DNA from: CAZGMJ01 sp964526785 | Lineage (GTDB): Bacteria; Planctomycetota; Phycisphaerae; Sedimentisphaerales; Anaerobacaceae | DNA: 64,000 nucleotides | Direction: 5' to 3' | Assembly: GCA_964526785.1 (NCBI GenBank) | Contig: CAZGMJ010000025.1 | Location: forward strand, 1 to 64,000 | Position numbers and translations under genes: made by a program | Notes under the pieces: generated by a model | Told to the model about the DNA's origin: nothing | Seen by the model: the letters and a program-made list of their open reading frames with translations, nothing else | Database searches by the model: none | In this document: positions 18,151 to 26,478 of the stretch, piece after piece | Numbering within the stretch: position 1 is the first letter of the stretch | Layout: each line of letters starts with the position of its first letter

Positions 18151-18372
18151 ATGATAGACGAACTGCGAAGTGACAATTTGATCCGGAAAGTCGGCGGCAG
18201 ATTCAAACTAACGGCCCTTGTCCAGAAGAGACTGACCGAATTGCTCCAGGGCTCCCGCCCGCTGATCGAGAATACCAAAGGCAAGACGCTCCTGGAAATC
18301 GTCATCGAGGAAATCAAGCAGGACAAGATAACCATCGAAGGCGTACCGGCCCCGGAAGATGCAGCCAAATAA
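18151..18372 (+). CDS. rpoZ: DNA-directed RNA polymerase omega subunit
   Basis: 73 residues, starting MIDELRSDNLIRKVGGRFKLTALVQKR, with the conserved RFKLTALVQKR core of omega, then LIENTKGKTLLEIVIEEI. It assists beta-prime folding and assembly in RNA polymerase. The gmk-rpoZ-coaBC order is common. Its last 14 bases overlap the start of coaC. Confidence 0.9.
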   Translation: MIDELRSDNLIRKVGGRFKLTALVQKRLTELLQGSRPLIENTKGKTLLEIVIEEIKQDKITIEGVPAPEDAAK

Positions 18373-18973
18373 AGCAAATCCTGACGCGCCCGCGACCCGG
18401 CCCGACCGTGCAAACGTGCTGCTCGGCGTCACGGGGGGCATCGCCGCGTACAAAGCGATCGATCTGGCCGGTAAACTCACGGCCCAGGGCTTCCGCGTCA
18501 GGACGATACTGACCGACAACGCCCGCCGGTTCGTCCAGCCGATCAGCTTTGAGGCCGTAACGCGTTCCGGCGTGTATACCAGCCTCTGGGAGATGCGTGA
18601 TACATCCGCCAGTACCCATATAGCCTTCGTCGACTGGGCCGATGTCGTTGTCGTCGCCCCCGCTACCGCTAATATCCTCGCCAAAATCGCCAATGGTATC
18701 TCCGACGACCTGCTCAGCACGTCCCTCTGCGCATGCTGCGCCAAACCGCTGCTGTTCGCCCCCGCGATGAACAATCACATGTGGGAAAACCCCGCGGTCC
18801 AGGCGAATGTCGCCAGGCTCAGACAAATGTTCCGCGCCGAGCTCATAGGTCCCGCAACCGGCCGCCTCGCGTGCGGCACCCAGGGCGTAGGCAGAATGGC
18901 CGAACCGCCGGATATCGTCGAAGCCGTCAAGAAACTCATCAAGGCACCCAAGTCCGTCCGCCGGGATGTATGA
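18359..18973 (+). CDS. coaC: Phosphopantothenoylcysteine decarboxylase (CoaC half, separate gene)
   Basis: 204 residues, a flavoprotein of the HFCD family: LLGVTGGIAAYKAIDL at the start, VVVAPATANILAKIANGISDDL in the middle and PAMNNHMWENPAVQ, which carries the active-site PxMNxxMW motif. It decarboxylates phosphopantothenoylcysteine to phosphopantetheine in coenzyme A synthesis. In most bacteria this domain is fused to the synthetase as CoaBC; here it is a separate gene. It overlaps rpoZ by 14 bases and the next gene by four (ATGA). Confidence 0.93.
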   Translation: MQPNKANPDAPATRPDRANVLLGVTGGIAAYKAIDLAGKLTAQGFRVRTILTDNARRFVQPISFEAVTRSGVYTSLWEMRDTSASTHIAFVDWADVVVVAPATANILAKIANGISDDLLSTSLCACCAKPLLFAPAMNNHMWENPAVQANVARLRQMFRAELIGPATGRLACGTQGVGRMAEPPDIVEAVKKLIKAPKSVRRDV

Positions 18974-19605
18974 CCATGCACGTGCTCATCACTGCAGGTG
19001 GAACGCGCGAATATATCGACCCGGTCCGCTTCATATCCAATGCCAGCAGCGGCAAAATGGGATACGCCCTGGCCCGCGCCGCCCTCAGAGCAGGCCACCG
19101 GGTAACGTTGATCACCGCTCCGGTCGCCCTCAAACCACCCGTTGCCGCAGAAGTAGTCCCGGTCGAGTCCGCCGCCCAGATGTTTGAAGCGGTCAGGAAG
19201 CACTTCACACATTGCGATTGCCTCATCATGGCCGCCGCCGTCGCCGATTACACGCCCGTCAGAACGGCCAAGACCAAGATCAAGAAGTCCCCCCAATCGT
19301 TCAACCTCAAACTCAAACGCACAAAGGATATCCTCCGATGGGCGGGCCGCAATAAGCACGCGCATCAGATTGTCGTCGGCTTCGCCCTGGAAGACGCCGA
19401 CCTCCGCGATCGCGCCGAGAAGAAACTCCGCAGCAAGAACCTCGATATGATCGTCGCCAATGAACCGTCCGCAATCGGCGTCCGCACCTCCACCGTGCAT
19501 GTAAGGGCCGCCGGCCGCGAATGGATCGAAATTCCCCACTCCGCCAAACAGACCATCGCCCGCCGCATCATAAGCCAGATCGAAACCATGCGGGAGAATA
19601 ATTGA
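18970..19605 (+). CDS. coaB: Phosphopantothenate--cysteine ligase (CoaB half, separate gene)
   Basis: 211 residues, the CoaB domain alone. It begins HVLITAGGTREYIDPVRFISNASSGKMGYALARAA, which holds the Rossmann-type nucleotide site and the SSGKMG motif. It continues with MAAAVADYTP, KIKK and VGFALEDADL, ending with the DMIVAN region. It joins cysteine to phosphopantothenate. ATG 18970 overlaps the coaC stop as ATGA, so the two are translationally coupled. ATG 18976 is an alternative. Last gene of the housekeeping run. Confidence 0.92.
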   Translation: MTMHVLITAGGTREYIDPVRFISNASSGKMGYALARAALRAGHRVTLITAPVALKPPVAAEVVPVESAAQMFEAVRKHFTHCDCLIMAAAVADYTPVRTAKTKIKKSPQSFNLKLKRTKDILRWAGRNKHAHQIVVGFALEDADLRDRAEKKLRSKNLDMIVANEPSAIGVRTSTVHVRAAGREWIEIPHSAKQTIARRIISQIETMRENN

Positions 19606-19619
19606 ACCGGTTTCCGAAT

Positions 19620-19661
19620 GGCACGTATTGTCCACTTACACACGTGGACACGCTGCGTGCC
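19620..19661 (+). other. Nested inverted repeats after coaB
   Basis: Outer arms GGCACG (19620-19625) and CGTGCC (19656-19661) enclose inner arms TGTCCAC (19629-19635) and GTGGACA (19644-19650), with an eight-base loop. It begins 15 bases after the coaB stop. There is no T tract, so it could be a 3'-end hairpin of the operon or a protein-binding site. Confidence 0.4.
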
Positions 19662-19830
19662 ACTCGGGCGTAATTATGCCCGCAGCAAGAGTCGCGTCAC
19701 CAACACCGATGATGCATGCCCGTTCGCAAGCCGACAGAAATATCCGGCTTGCTGGAAAGTGCTTGCCACTTCTTTCGCTTTCGTACAACATACCTCCTTG
19801 CCGTCACAAACACTTACAAAAGGCTTGCCC

Positions 19831-22131
19831 ATGAAAGCAATAGATTACATCGTCTGCACAATTATTCTGCTTTTTGTTCCAGCAAGACTGCCTGCCGGAC
19901 CACCGGCTCCGCCCCACGGCAAGACCTGGGTGCTGCTCTTTGAAGATGATTTTGAACAGAATAGCCTGGATCCCGCCAAATGGACAGTCGGTCAGGAGTG
20001 GCCGCAAAATGATTGTCACTATCCCAACCGAACGATTATCGACGGCCGGCCCCTGGTGCAGGTAAAGGACGGCACTGCCAGGCTCTATGCCTGGGACAGG
20101 CCCTTTGGCGGAAAACCCTATACCGGCAGCCTGATCAAGACGCGTCGATCCGCCGGCAATTCCGCCCTCTTCGCCTTCAAATACGGCTACGTGGAAACAC
20201 GAGTCAAACGCACCGCCCAGGGCAATGGTTTTCACATGAACTGCTATACCTACGGGTATGATCCGTCTGAGGGCTCGGATAACATCGGCTATCATCGGTG
20301 GCCACCTGAAATCGACTATGCCGAAACCGTCAGCTCGAGTTCAGGCGAGAACCGTATCTGGCAGGCGCTGCACGTCAAGGTCCGGGGCAAAAAGAAAGAC
20401 GACGGCAAATGGATTGAAAATGTCAACTGGTCCGCCTGGCAGACATACGGCTGCTGGTGGAAAGACAGCAGAGAAGTGCTGTTTTATATTGACGATGAAC
20501 GCACTTTTCATCCCGCCGCTCCGTTCCTGCCGGATGTGGAGCAGTATCTTGTCCTCCGCATGGGGGTCGGTGGCTGGGGTGCCGAACCGGACGGCAATAC
20601 GCGATTTCCTGCAATCCAGGAAGTGGACTGGATTCGTGTCTGGCAACTGATCGATACTGCTGATTCCGATGCGCATACGATCAATCATGCCCGCAACGAA
20701 CAAGTGAATTCCTGCGCATCGGCTCCTGTGATACCACTCAGCGCGTTTTCGAAGCCTCCTTTTCCCAAACAATCTGGCTGCAACATGGCAGTTGCTGTGC
20801 CACCCGAAAAGCGTTCCCGGAATCCCGACGACATAGACTGGCCGGCTGTTGTCACCATTGACTATACATCTGAAATCATAACCGCCAGTCCCTATGTGTT
20901 CGGAGCCACCCAGCCCAGAGGCCTTTCGGAAAAGCAGTGGGATACACTCGTTGAAGACGGATTCACCTTCGCCCGCTCGCAGGCGGATTTGACACGGCTC
21001 GTGCCCGCGGCGGCGCCCGACGACTATCGCGCCAATCGAGATGGTTGCGCCGAACCCTTGAATTGGGACTGGAAAGACGGAATCTATGGCGGCAACTTCG
21101 CTCGAAAGGCCATAGATCGCGGAATGAAAGTTTGTCTCACTATCAAGAACGCCCGCTGGAATCGCTATGACGGCGCGCCGGATGACGAAGAGACGATGCC
21201 GCGCGATTTGAAGGTCTGGAAGGACATAGTCACAAAAATCGTCAACCACTATCAAGGCGGAATCTCCTGTCTCGAGATATTCAACGAAGTAGATCGCGAG
21301 CCTCAGTTCCGCATCGAAGCAAGCCCGTTCACTCGCAAAACCGGCTACCGGCAGGTCGTTCGTACCGCACTCGAGGCCGTTGCCGAATCGGATTACCCCG
21401 ACACCCTCGTCGGCGCTCCCGCCGCGGCATTGGTTGGAGCCAGGCAAATCCAATGGCTGCTGGAGGACGACAAAATCCAAGACCGTCTGGGCTGCCTTAC
21501 ATTCCATGAATTCGATTGCCCCGTCTATCCGCAGTGGGCCGCCGCAGAGCTTCGCACGCTGGCTTCCAGGTACAATCACAACTTCCCCATTCTGAGAACT
21601 TCTTACGTTCCCGAATTCGGGCGATCGGGCGGTCGCCCCGGCACGACTAACCCCGTATATATCGCACCGATGATCATCGGTGCCCTTAAGGATGGATTGG
21701 CCGCGAACAGTCTCTGGGAAATCCAGAACCGCAGTGGAGACGACGACTGGCGATACTGGTTCGATGGCGAAGATACCGTCCAGACCGCACAGCTCTACCG
21801 AATGATGTCGCGCGCATTGAAGCTGGGCCGCGGACCGAGCATAATAGTTGGAACCACCGGCCCGTTTGCCCACACCTTGGGAGCAATAAACTGTGAAGGC
21901 GAACGCATCGCTGTCTTTGCGGGCCCGAAGGCATGTCGATTCGAGGTATGCTTCAAGAGCTTTGAAACGGATGAGCACATTCAGATCGAGCGTTTTCGAG
22001 CAGACGCAAGACACGCTGGCCTGATACCGGTCGACATAATGCGAAAACGCCCCCAAAATGGCCGTATCACATTGCAGATAGACCTGCAGGCGGGAGCCGT
22101 ACTGGGTATGCGTTTTTGTAAAAAGCCCTGA
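19831..22131 (+). CDS. Exported two-domain glycosidase: GH16-type plus TIM-barrel (GH-A-type) domain
   Basis: 766 residues from ATG 19831 (AAAAGG upstream; the longer frame to 19618 lacks a signal peptide). Residues 1-28 are a signal peptide. Residues about 30-275 are a GH16 jelly roll with the catalytic pattern E160-I-D162-Y-A-E165, as in beta-glucanases, agarases and carrageenases. A linker of about 60 residues follows, then a TIM-barrel domain (about 345-690). That domain has an IFNE motif (E486, likely acid/base) and VPEFG (E595, likely nucleophile), as in clan GH-A enzymes such as GH39 or GH5. Substrates are unknown. The combination suggests two-step cleavage of one polysaccharide outside the cytoplasm. 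Confidence 0.8.
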   Translation: MKAIDYIVCTIILLFVPARLPAGPPAPPHGKTWVLLFEDDFEQNSLDPAKWTVGQEWPQNDCHYPNRTIIDGRPLVQVKDGTARLYAWDRPFGGKPYTGSLIKTRRSAGNSALFAFKYGYVETRVKRTAQGNGFHMNCYTYGYDPSEGSDNIGYHRWPPEIDYAETVSSSSGENRIWQALHVKVRGKKKDDGKWIENVNWSAWQTYGCWWKDSREVLFYIDDERTFHPAAPFLPDVEQYLVLRMGVGGWGAEPDGNTRFPAIQEVDWIRVWQLIDTADSDAHTINHARNEQVNSCASAPVIPLSAFSKPPFPKQSGCNMAVAVPPEKRSRNPDDIDWPAVVTIDYTSEIITASPYVFGATQPRGLSEKQWDTLVEDGFTFARSQADLTRLVPAAAPDDYRANRDGCAEPLNWDWKDGIYGGNFARKAIDRGMKVCLTIKNARWNRYDGAPDDEETMPRDLKVWKDIVTKIVNHYQGGISCLEIFNEVDREPQFRIEASPFTRKTGYRQVVRTALEAVAESDYPDTLVGAPAAALVGARQIQWLLEDDKIQDRLGCLTFHEFDCPVYPQWAAAELRTLASRYNHNFPILRTSYVPEFGRSGGRPGTTNPVYIAPMIIGALKDGLAANSLWEIQNRSGDDDWRYWFDGEDTVQTAQLYRMMSRALKLGRGPSIIVGTTGPFAHTLGAINCEGERIAVFAGPKACRFEVCFKSFETDEHIQIERFRADARHAGLIPVDIMRKRPQNGRITLQIDLQAGAVLGMRFCKKP

Positions 22132-22222
22132 TATGTGATAGAGCAGAAAAGCAACTCGATGGTTGCCTTTCGCCTGACGCTATGGGGCATTGCGGTGCTG
22201 GGAAATGCCCACCGCCGTAGCT

Positions 22223-22246
22223 TTACACCAGTATCGCCCCGGACAT
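22223..22246 (-). pseudogene. Remnant of the 3' end of a HAAS-type membrane-protein gene
   Basis: 22 of 24 bases match 24791-24814, the end of the intact membrane-protein gene. Read on the minus strand it ends in the same residues (MSGAILV-stop against MSGAVLV-stop), and the few upstream codons are also hydrophobic before an in-frame stop. The match is short, so it could also come from another paralogue. Confidence 0.4.
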
Positions 22247-22286
22247 GTAAAGGTATAAGGATAACAGCGATATTCACGATAGGGCC

Positions 22287-22643
22287 AAAACGGCAAGTGC
22301 CGGCTGTTCATGCCCCCTCCAGCCGTTAGTCGTTTATCCCCAGATCATCCTTCGTAATGATGGACTCGAACGTATGCCCCGCACCCGTAATATTCTCTTC
22401 CGCTCCCTGCTTGCGATCGATAACGCACACGATCCTCTCGACCTTCGCGCCGGCCTCGGTAATAATCTTCGCCGCCTCCAGCACCTGTCCGCCCGTCGTC
22501 GCAATATCCTCCACCAGCAAAACCACGTCCCCCTCTTTGAGCACGCCCTCGACCATCTTGCCCGTACCATAGCCCTTCTTGCTGTTGCGAACGATGATCC
22601 AGTTCTTACCCGTCTCCATCGCCGTCGCCGCCGCCAGCGCAAC
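22287..22643. repeat. Direct repeat, left copy (identical to 26122-26478)
   Basis: 357 bases are identical to 26122-26478 in the same orientation; identity resumes for five C after one mismatch. It covers the last 106 codons of pyrE and 39 bases beyond its stop. Confidence 0.9.
22326..22643 (-). pseudogene. Truncated pyrE copy (3' part only)
   Basis: It encodes the last 105 residues of orotate phosphoribosyltransferase, including the PRPP-binding motif VVLLVEDIATTGG. It lacks the first 69 residues, which are replaced by unrelated codons up to a possible start at 22709. Without the N-terminal half the enzyme should not fold or work. The perfect identity to the intact gene at 26161-26685 means the duplication is very recent or maintained by gene conversion. 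Confidence 0.85.
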
Positions 22644-22840
22644 ACCCCCTGATTCACCGAACATACTCCCACAAGGCCGCAAAAGCAACGCCCATAGCGG
22701 GCAATCCAAGACATCTCACAATGCCCCACGAAGGAGAAATCGCCGGTCGAGGTGTGTGGACGCAACGTCCAAACGCAGTGTCTTCACCGAATTGGCTGCC
22801 TTACGGCCGAGTGCAAACTATGGCATCAAATGACGAATCC

Positions 22841-22849
22841 TGGTAAAAT
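22841..22849 (+). promoter_or_regulatory. Possible extended -10 promoter for the 22925 gene
   Basis: TGG directly before TAAAAT gives an extended -10 box 75 bases before the start at 22925. The -35 region is poor. Confidence 0.35.
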
Positions 22850-22924
22850 CCTGGCAGCGCGTGACTCTGACGCAGTTGCCCGCAACAAAATTCAGCCGAA
22901 TCTGATAGGAGGAATCATCTCACG

Positions 22925-24673
22925 ATGAAACGGAAAAGCACACGCTTGAGCATCTTTCCGATTCTCTGGGTCTCCACCCTGGTCTTACTCGTGGGCATGC
23001 AGGGTACGACACACGGTCGCCACCCCGGTCCTGAGGTATTTCGCATCGGCAACGCGGTCGCGCCAATCAACTACTGGATGACCGCCTGGACACTCAATGA
23101 TGTGTTCAAGGTGGCGGGCTTTGGAGACGATGAAAGCGCCGTTCGGTCCAGTCAGATGTGGGTGCCGGTCGTCGCCGGGCAGTGGAAGATGGAGGGACGC
23201 TTCGACGTAACCACCGATGACCTGGGCTGGGCGAAGTCGCTGAAACTCCGAAACGGGACACGACCGGACAAGCTGATAACCGTTGTACTCGACAGCGACA
23301 CCAAGAACGCTTTTCCCGCCGGCATCTACCGCGTTCTGTATGAGGGAGCCGGAACGCTGGAAATCCAGGGCGCCGAGGCGATTGACCGGCCCACCGCCGG
23401 CGAAATCCGTATTCGATACGACGGGACCCGGCCGCTGTATATCGTGATAGCCGCGACCGACCCGCAGGGTACAGGCGACTACTTGCGCAACATCCGCATC
23501 CTGCGGCCCGACGCCGAAGAAGGTGCGCGTTTCAATGCTACCTACCTGGATTACCTGCGTCCGTTCACCGTGATCCGCCCACTGCACATGCTCGGCGACC
23601 AGGCGACCTACGGCCCTCCGACGGACTGGTCACAGCGCAAGCCGGCCAACTATTCTCATTGGGGCGGCGCTCTCGGCGCCCCCTACGAAGTCGTCGTCGA
23701 CCTGGCCAACCAATCCGATTCGGATCTCTGGCTTAACATTCCGATAGCCGCCGGCGACGCCTACGCGCGAAACCTGGCCCGGCTGATACTCAAGCATCTC
23801 GACCGGCAACGCAAACTGTATCTCGAATTGGGCAACGAGTTATGGAACTGGTCCGCTCCATACGCCATGGGCCGGAGATACGCACTGGAGCAGGCCAGGG
23901 CCGAGTGGCCCGGGGTCCTGGGCAAGGTGCGCCCGTACTCGGATGGCGACCCCGTCCATGAAACCATGATGACGTTCAGTTGGCAAGGAATGCGGACCGT
24001 GCAGATCGCCAACATCTTCAAGGAGGTATGGGGCGATCAAGCCCACCGCATCGTCACCGTCCTGGCCGGACAGGTCGGCGCCTCGGCACCAAACTGGCAA
24101 CCTTCACGATACCTACTGGAAACACCCGTCTACGTCGGCGAAAGTGGTGGCACACCCGCCGGCAAATCGGTCGATGCATTCGCTGTGGGGCCTTACATCC
24201 ACGAGCCGATCGAGAGAGCCTTCTCGCGCAGGAGTGCGGCCGCGTATATCGCCGACGCCGTCGAATACGTCGAGGGAACCGGCCGCTGGACCGCCGACAG
24301 TGAAGAACCAGGCCTTCGCTACCAGATACGCAACGATCGTGTTTTGGCCCGCAAGTTCGGACTCGCCCTCGTCGCCTATGAAGGCGGGCAGCACTTCACC
24401 GGCAGCCGCTTCACCCGTGACGTCGTCAACGTACACCAGGACATGGCAAAGCTATACGAGACCCTCTTCAAGGTGTGGCAGGAAGAAGGCGGCGGACTCT
24501 TCGTTCACTTCGCTGGCATCATTCGGCGCGGCCGCAACGAGCCGGGCCAGGAACCTAGCTATTTCCAGAGCGAGAACTTCGGTATCAAGGAACGTCAAGA
24601 CCAGACACTAGCCGAAGCCCCGAAGTGGCGCGCCGTCGTCGGCGCAATGAAGCAGATTGGCCAAACCAAGTGA
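22925..24673 (+). CDS. Exported putative glycoside hydrolase with clan-A-like TIM barrel
   Basis: 582 residues. Signal peptide at residues 1-35. The first 190 residues after it look like beta-rich binding or accessory structure (GRFDVTTDDLGW, then YRVLYEGAGTLEIQG). The C-terminal two thirds suggest a TIM barrel with LELGNELWNW (E305, acid/base position) and LVAYEGGQHF (E486, nucleophile position), the pairing seen in clan GH-A. I cannot place it in a numbered GH family. AGGAGG lies 12 bases before ATG 22925. It lies between the two pyrE repeat copies, so it may have moved or been duplicated with them. Confidence 0.65.
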   Translation: MKRKSTRLSIFPILWVSTLVLLVGMQGTTHGRHPGPEVFRIGNAVAPINYWMTAWTLNDVFKVAGFGDDESAVRSSQMWVPVVAGQWKMEGRFDVTTDDLGWAKSLKLRNGTRPDKLITVVLDSDTKNAFPAGIYRVLYEGAGTLEIQGAEAIDRPTAGEIRIRYDGTRPLYIVIAATDPQGTGDYLRNIRILRPDAEEGARFNATYLDYLRPFTVIRPLHMLGDQATYGPPTDWSQRKPANYSHWGGALGAPYEVVVDLANQSDSDLWLNIPIAAGDAYARNLARLILKHLDRQRKLYLELGNELWNWSAPYAMGRRYALEQARAEWPGVLGKVRPYSDGDPVHETMMTFSWQGMRTVQIANIFKEVWGDQAHRIVTVLAGQVGASAPNWQPSRYLLETPVYVGESGGTPAGKSVDAFAVGPYIHEPIERAFSRRSAAAYIADAVEYVEGTGRWTADSEEPGLRYQIRNDRVLARKFGLALVAYEGGQHFTGSRFTRDVVNVHQDMAKLYETLFKVWQEEGGGLFVHFAGIIRRGRNEPGQEPSYFQSENFGIKERQDQTLAEAPKWRAVVGAMKQIGQTK

Positions 24674-24790
24674 ACCACCCCTCGAACGAGCAGACTGAGA
24701 ACAGAGCCTAGTCTCACCGGTTGGCCTGATACGGCGTTTGACGTAGTCGTTTGATCCGCAGACGATTGCCCCAACTCTTCGCTCAAGACT

Positions 24791-25645
24791 CTACACCAGT
24801 ACCGCCCCGGACATATACGCAAGCACAAAGGTCGACACTACCACAACCACAAGGCCAATCCCCAGCAGCCAGCCTCCCCACTTGCGAGAGCACCGATCCG
24901 CAAAGGGCCTGAATATCCCTTTCACAGTCTCTGGCGTCAGATAGATCACCACCCCCAGCACAATCCACCACAGCCCGATGACAATCGCCGTGATAATGCA
25001 TAGAAAAGCCCCCTTGCCGATCACAACATGGTCGGTGACTCCCTCGGTGCGCCACAGCGACTGACCCAGTCCAGACCCAAACCACGTGACACCATACAGG
25101 GCCATTCCTGCAACGAAAGCATATGAAATGATAAGTGGAGGATACACCAGCCACCTTCGCCCACCAAGCCCACCTTCACCGTCAGCCGATGCAACCGCAG
25201 CACGCGCCGCAACGAAACTCGCAAAAAATACGATCGCGAACGGCATGACCGCAAACGGCCGCGCGTCGTTCGCCATCCAGCCTGTTCCAACCAGCAACCC
25301 CAGACTGATATACGCCAGCAGCCCCGCTCCGACCAGCAGCCCGAAGCTGATATACGCCAGGCGCCAGTCCTCGGGCCCGTTCGAAAGCCGCATGATCACC
25401 TTCCGCCACCACGGCAATTTTTCTTCCGGCACCCAATGCCATGGCCTGCCCAGCCGGCTCAAAACAGCATTCAGCGCCTCGGCCGAAACCGGCGGCCTGC
25501 TTTCGCCCAGTTCGTTCTCGATATGCTCGGTAATGTTCTGCTCGACTTCCCCGGAATCGACCGTCTTCGACCATCGCAGATACGCCCGAACCTGCCGGAG
25601 GTATTCATCCAGACTCTTCTTCGCACTTGCACTTAGCTCAATCAT
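24791..25645 (-). CDS. HAAS-domain membrane protein, PadR partner
   Basis: 284 residues. The N-terminal 80 residues form a HAAS/DUF1700-like helical domain (LDEYLRQVRAYLRW, ITEHIENELGE, LGRPWHWVPEEKLPWW). About six transmembrane helices follow. HAAS proteins are typically encoded next to a PadR-type repressor, and here the start overlaps the padR stop as ATGA. They are thought to control membrane or transport functions with the repressor. Helix 1 contains a tandem 14-residue duplication (AYISFGLLVGAGLL then AYISLGLLVGTGWM), encoded by the repeat at 25286-25369. Confidence 0.8.
   Translation of the reverse strand: MIELSASAKKSLDEYLRQVRAYLRWSKTVDSGEVEQNITEHIENELGESRPPVSAEALNAVLSRLGRPWHWVPEEKLPWWRKVIMRLSNGPEDWRLAYISFGLLVGAGLLAYISLGLLVGTGWMANDARPFAVMPFAIVFFASFVAARAAVASADGEGGLGGRRWLVYPPLIISYAFVAGMALYGVTWFGSGLGQSLWRTEGVTDHVVIGKGAFLCIITAIVIGLWWIVLGVVIYLTPETVKGIFRPFADRCSRKWGGWLLGIGLVVVVVSTFVLAYMSGAVLV
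25286..25369. repeat. 42-base tandem duplication inside the membrane-protein gene
   Basis: Units 25286-25327 and 25328-25369 match at 28 of their first 33 bases. The unit length is a multiple of three, so the frame is kept and one hydrophobic segment is doubled. Confidence 0.7.
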
Positions 25646-25989
25646 TCTCGTTCCGCCTTTCTTATCTGGTCGGTCCCGCTCTTGATATCTTTCCAGTAAT
25701 CGTTCATCCTGCCCAGAACCTCCTCCCCCTTGCCCGTCAGCTCGTAATACTTCCGCGCCGGCCCTTCGCTCGATTCCTTGAGCGTCGTCCGAACGAAGCC
25801 CTCCCGCCTGAGCCTGCTCAGAATCGGATAGATCGTCCCCTCGCTGATAACCAGCCCGTCAATCCCGCGCAGCTTCCGCACGATATCATAACCGTAAAGA
25901 CTCGTCCCCCGTATCGCATTGAGTATGCACAACTCCAGCATACCCTTGCGAACCTGCGTAGCCCAGTTCTCATAAAACCGGTCATTCAT
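25642..25989 (-). CDS. PadR-family transcriptional regulator
   Basis: 115 residues. A winged-helix domain is visible: MLELCILNAIRGTSLYGYDIVRKL, ISEGTIYPILSRLRREGFV and a KYYELTGKGEEVL wing, all hallmarks of short (subfamily 2) PadR proteins. It should repress its own operon and the overlapping membrane-protein gene. A palindrome TATTGCAATA (26000-26009) lies inside its predicted promoter and is a natural operator candidate. The -10 box ends only 7 bases before the ATG, so the message may be leaderless. Confidence 0.93.
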   Translation of the reverse strand: MNDRFYENWATQVRKGMLELCILNAIRGTSLYGYDIVRKLRGIDGLVISEGTIYPILSRLRREGFVRTTLKESSEGPARKYYELTGKGEEVLGRMNDYWKDIKSGTDQIRKAERE

Positions 25990-25995
25990 GCGATC

Positions 25996-26024
25996 ACTCT
26001 ATTGCAATACAAGGTAGCTGTCAA
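25996..26024 (-). promoter_or_regulatory. Promoter of padR with palindromic operator
   Basis: On the minus strand TTGACA (26024-26019) is a perfect -35 box, followed by a 17-base spacer and TAGAGT (26001-25996, 4 of 6). The perfect palindrome TATTGCAATA (26000-26009) overlaps the spacer and -10 box, where a PadR dimer would block RNA polymerase. Confidence 0.6.
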
Positions 26025-26121
26025 TGCGATTTAACGGACGACGGCGCACGTTTTGCGCCTTGCTTCATAAAAGATTGCTGCAGAAGTGGTTATGTGCGCA
26101 GAGTTTTTGCGCTTTTCCTAT

Positions 26122-26478
26122 AAAACGGCAAGTGCCGGCTGTTCATGCCCCCTCCAGCCGTTAGTCGTTTATCCCCAGATCATCCTTCGTAATGATGGAC
26201 TCGAACGTATGCCCCGCACCCGTAATATTCTCTTCCGCTCCCTGCTTGCGATCGATAACGCACACGATCCTCTCGACCTTCGCGCCGGCCTCGGTAATAA
26301 TCTTCGCCGCCTCCAGCACCTGTCCGCCCGTCGTCGCAATATCCTCCACCAGCAAAACCACGTCCCCCTCTTTGAGCACGCCCTCGACCATCTTGCCCGT
26401 ACCATAGCCCTTCTTGCTGTTGCGAACGATGATCCAGTTCTTACCCGTCTCCATCGCCGTCGCCGCCGCCAGCGCAAC
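26122..26478. repeat. Direct repeat, right copy (identical to 22287-22643)
   Basis: This copy lies inside and just beyond the 3' part of the intact pyrE gene. The offset to the left copy is 3835 bases. Confidence 0.9.

Larger units (their letters stand above)
22132..22924 (+). other. Decayed intergenic region carrying gene remnants
   Basis: These 793 bases hold no intact gene. They contain a remnant resembling the 3' end of the 24791 membrane-protein gene (22223-22246), a perfect copy of the 3' part of pyrE (22287-22643), and a 10-base inverted pair TGGGGCATTG (22183-22192) / CAATGCCCCA (22719-22728) that encloses both. A likely extended -10 promoter box lies at 22841-22849. Confidence 0.6.
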
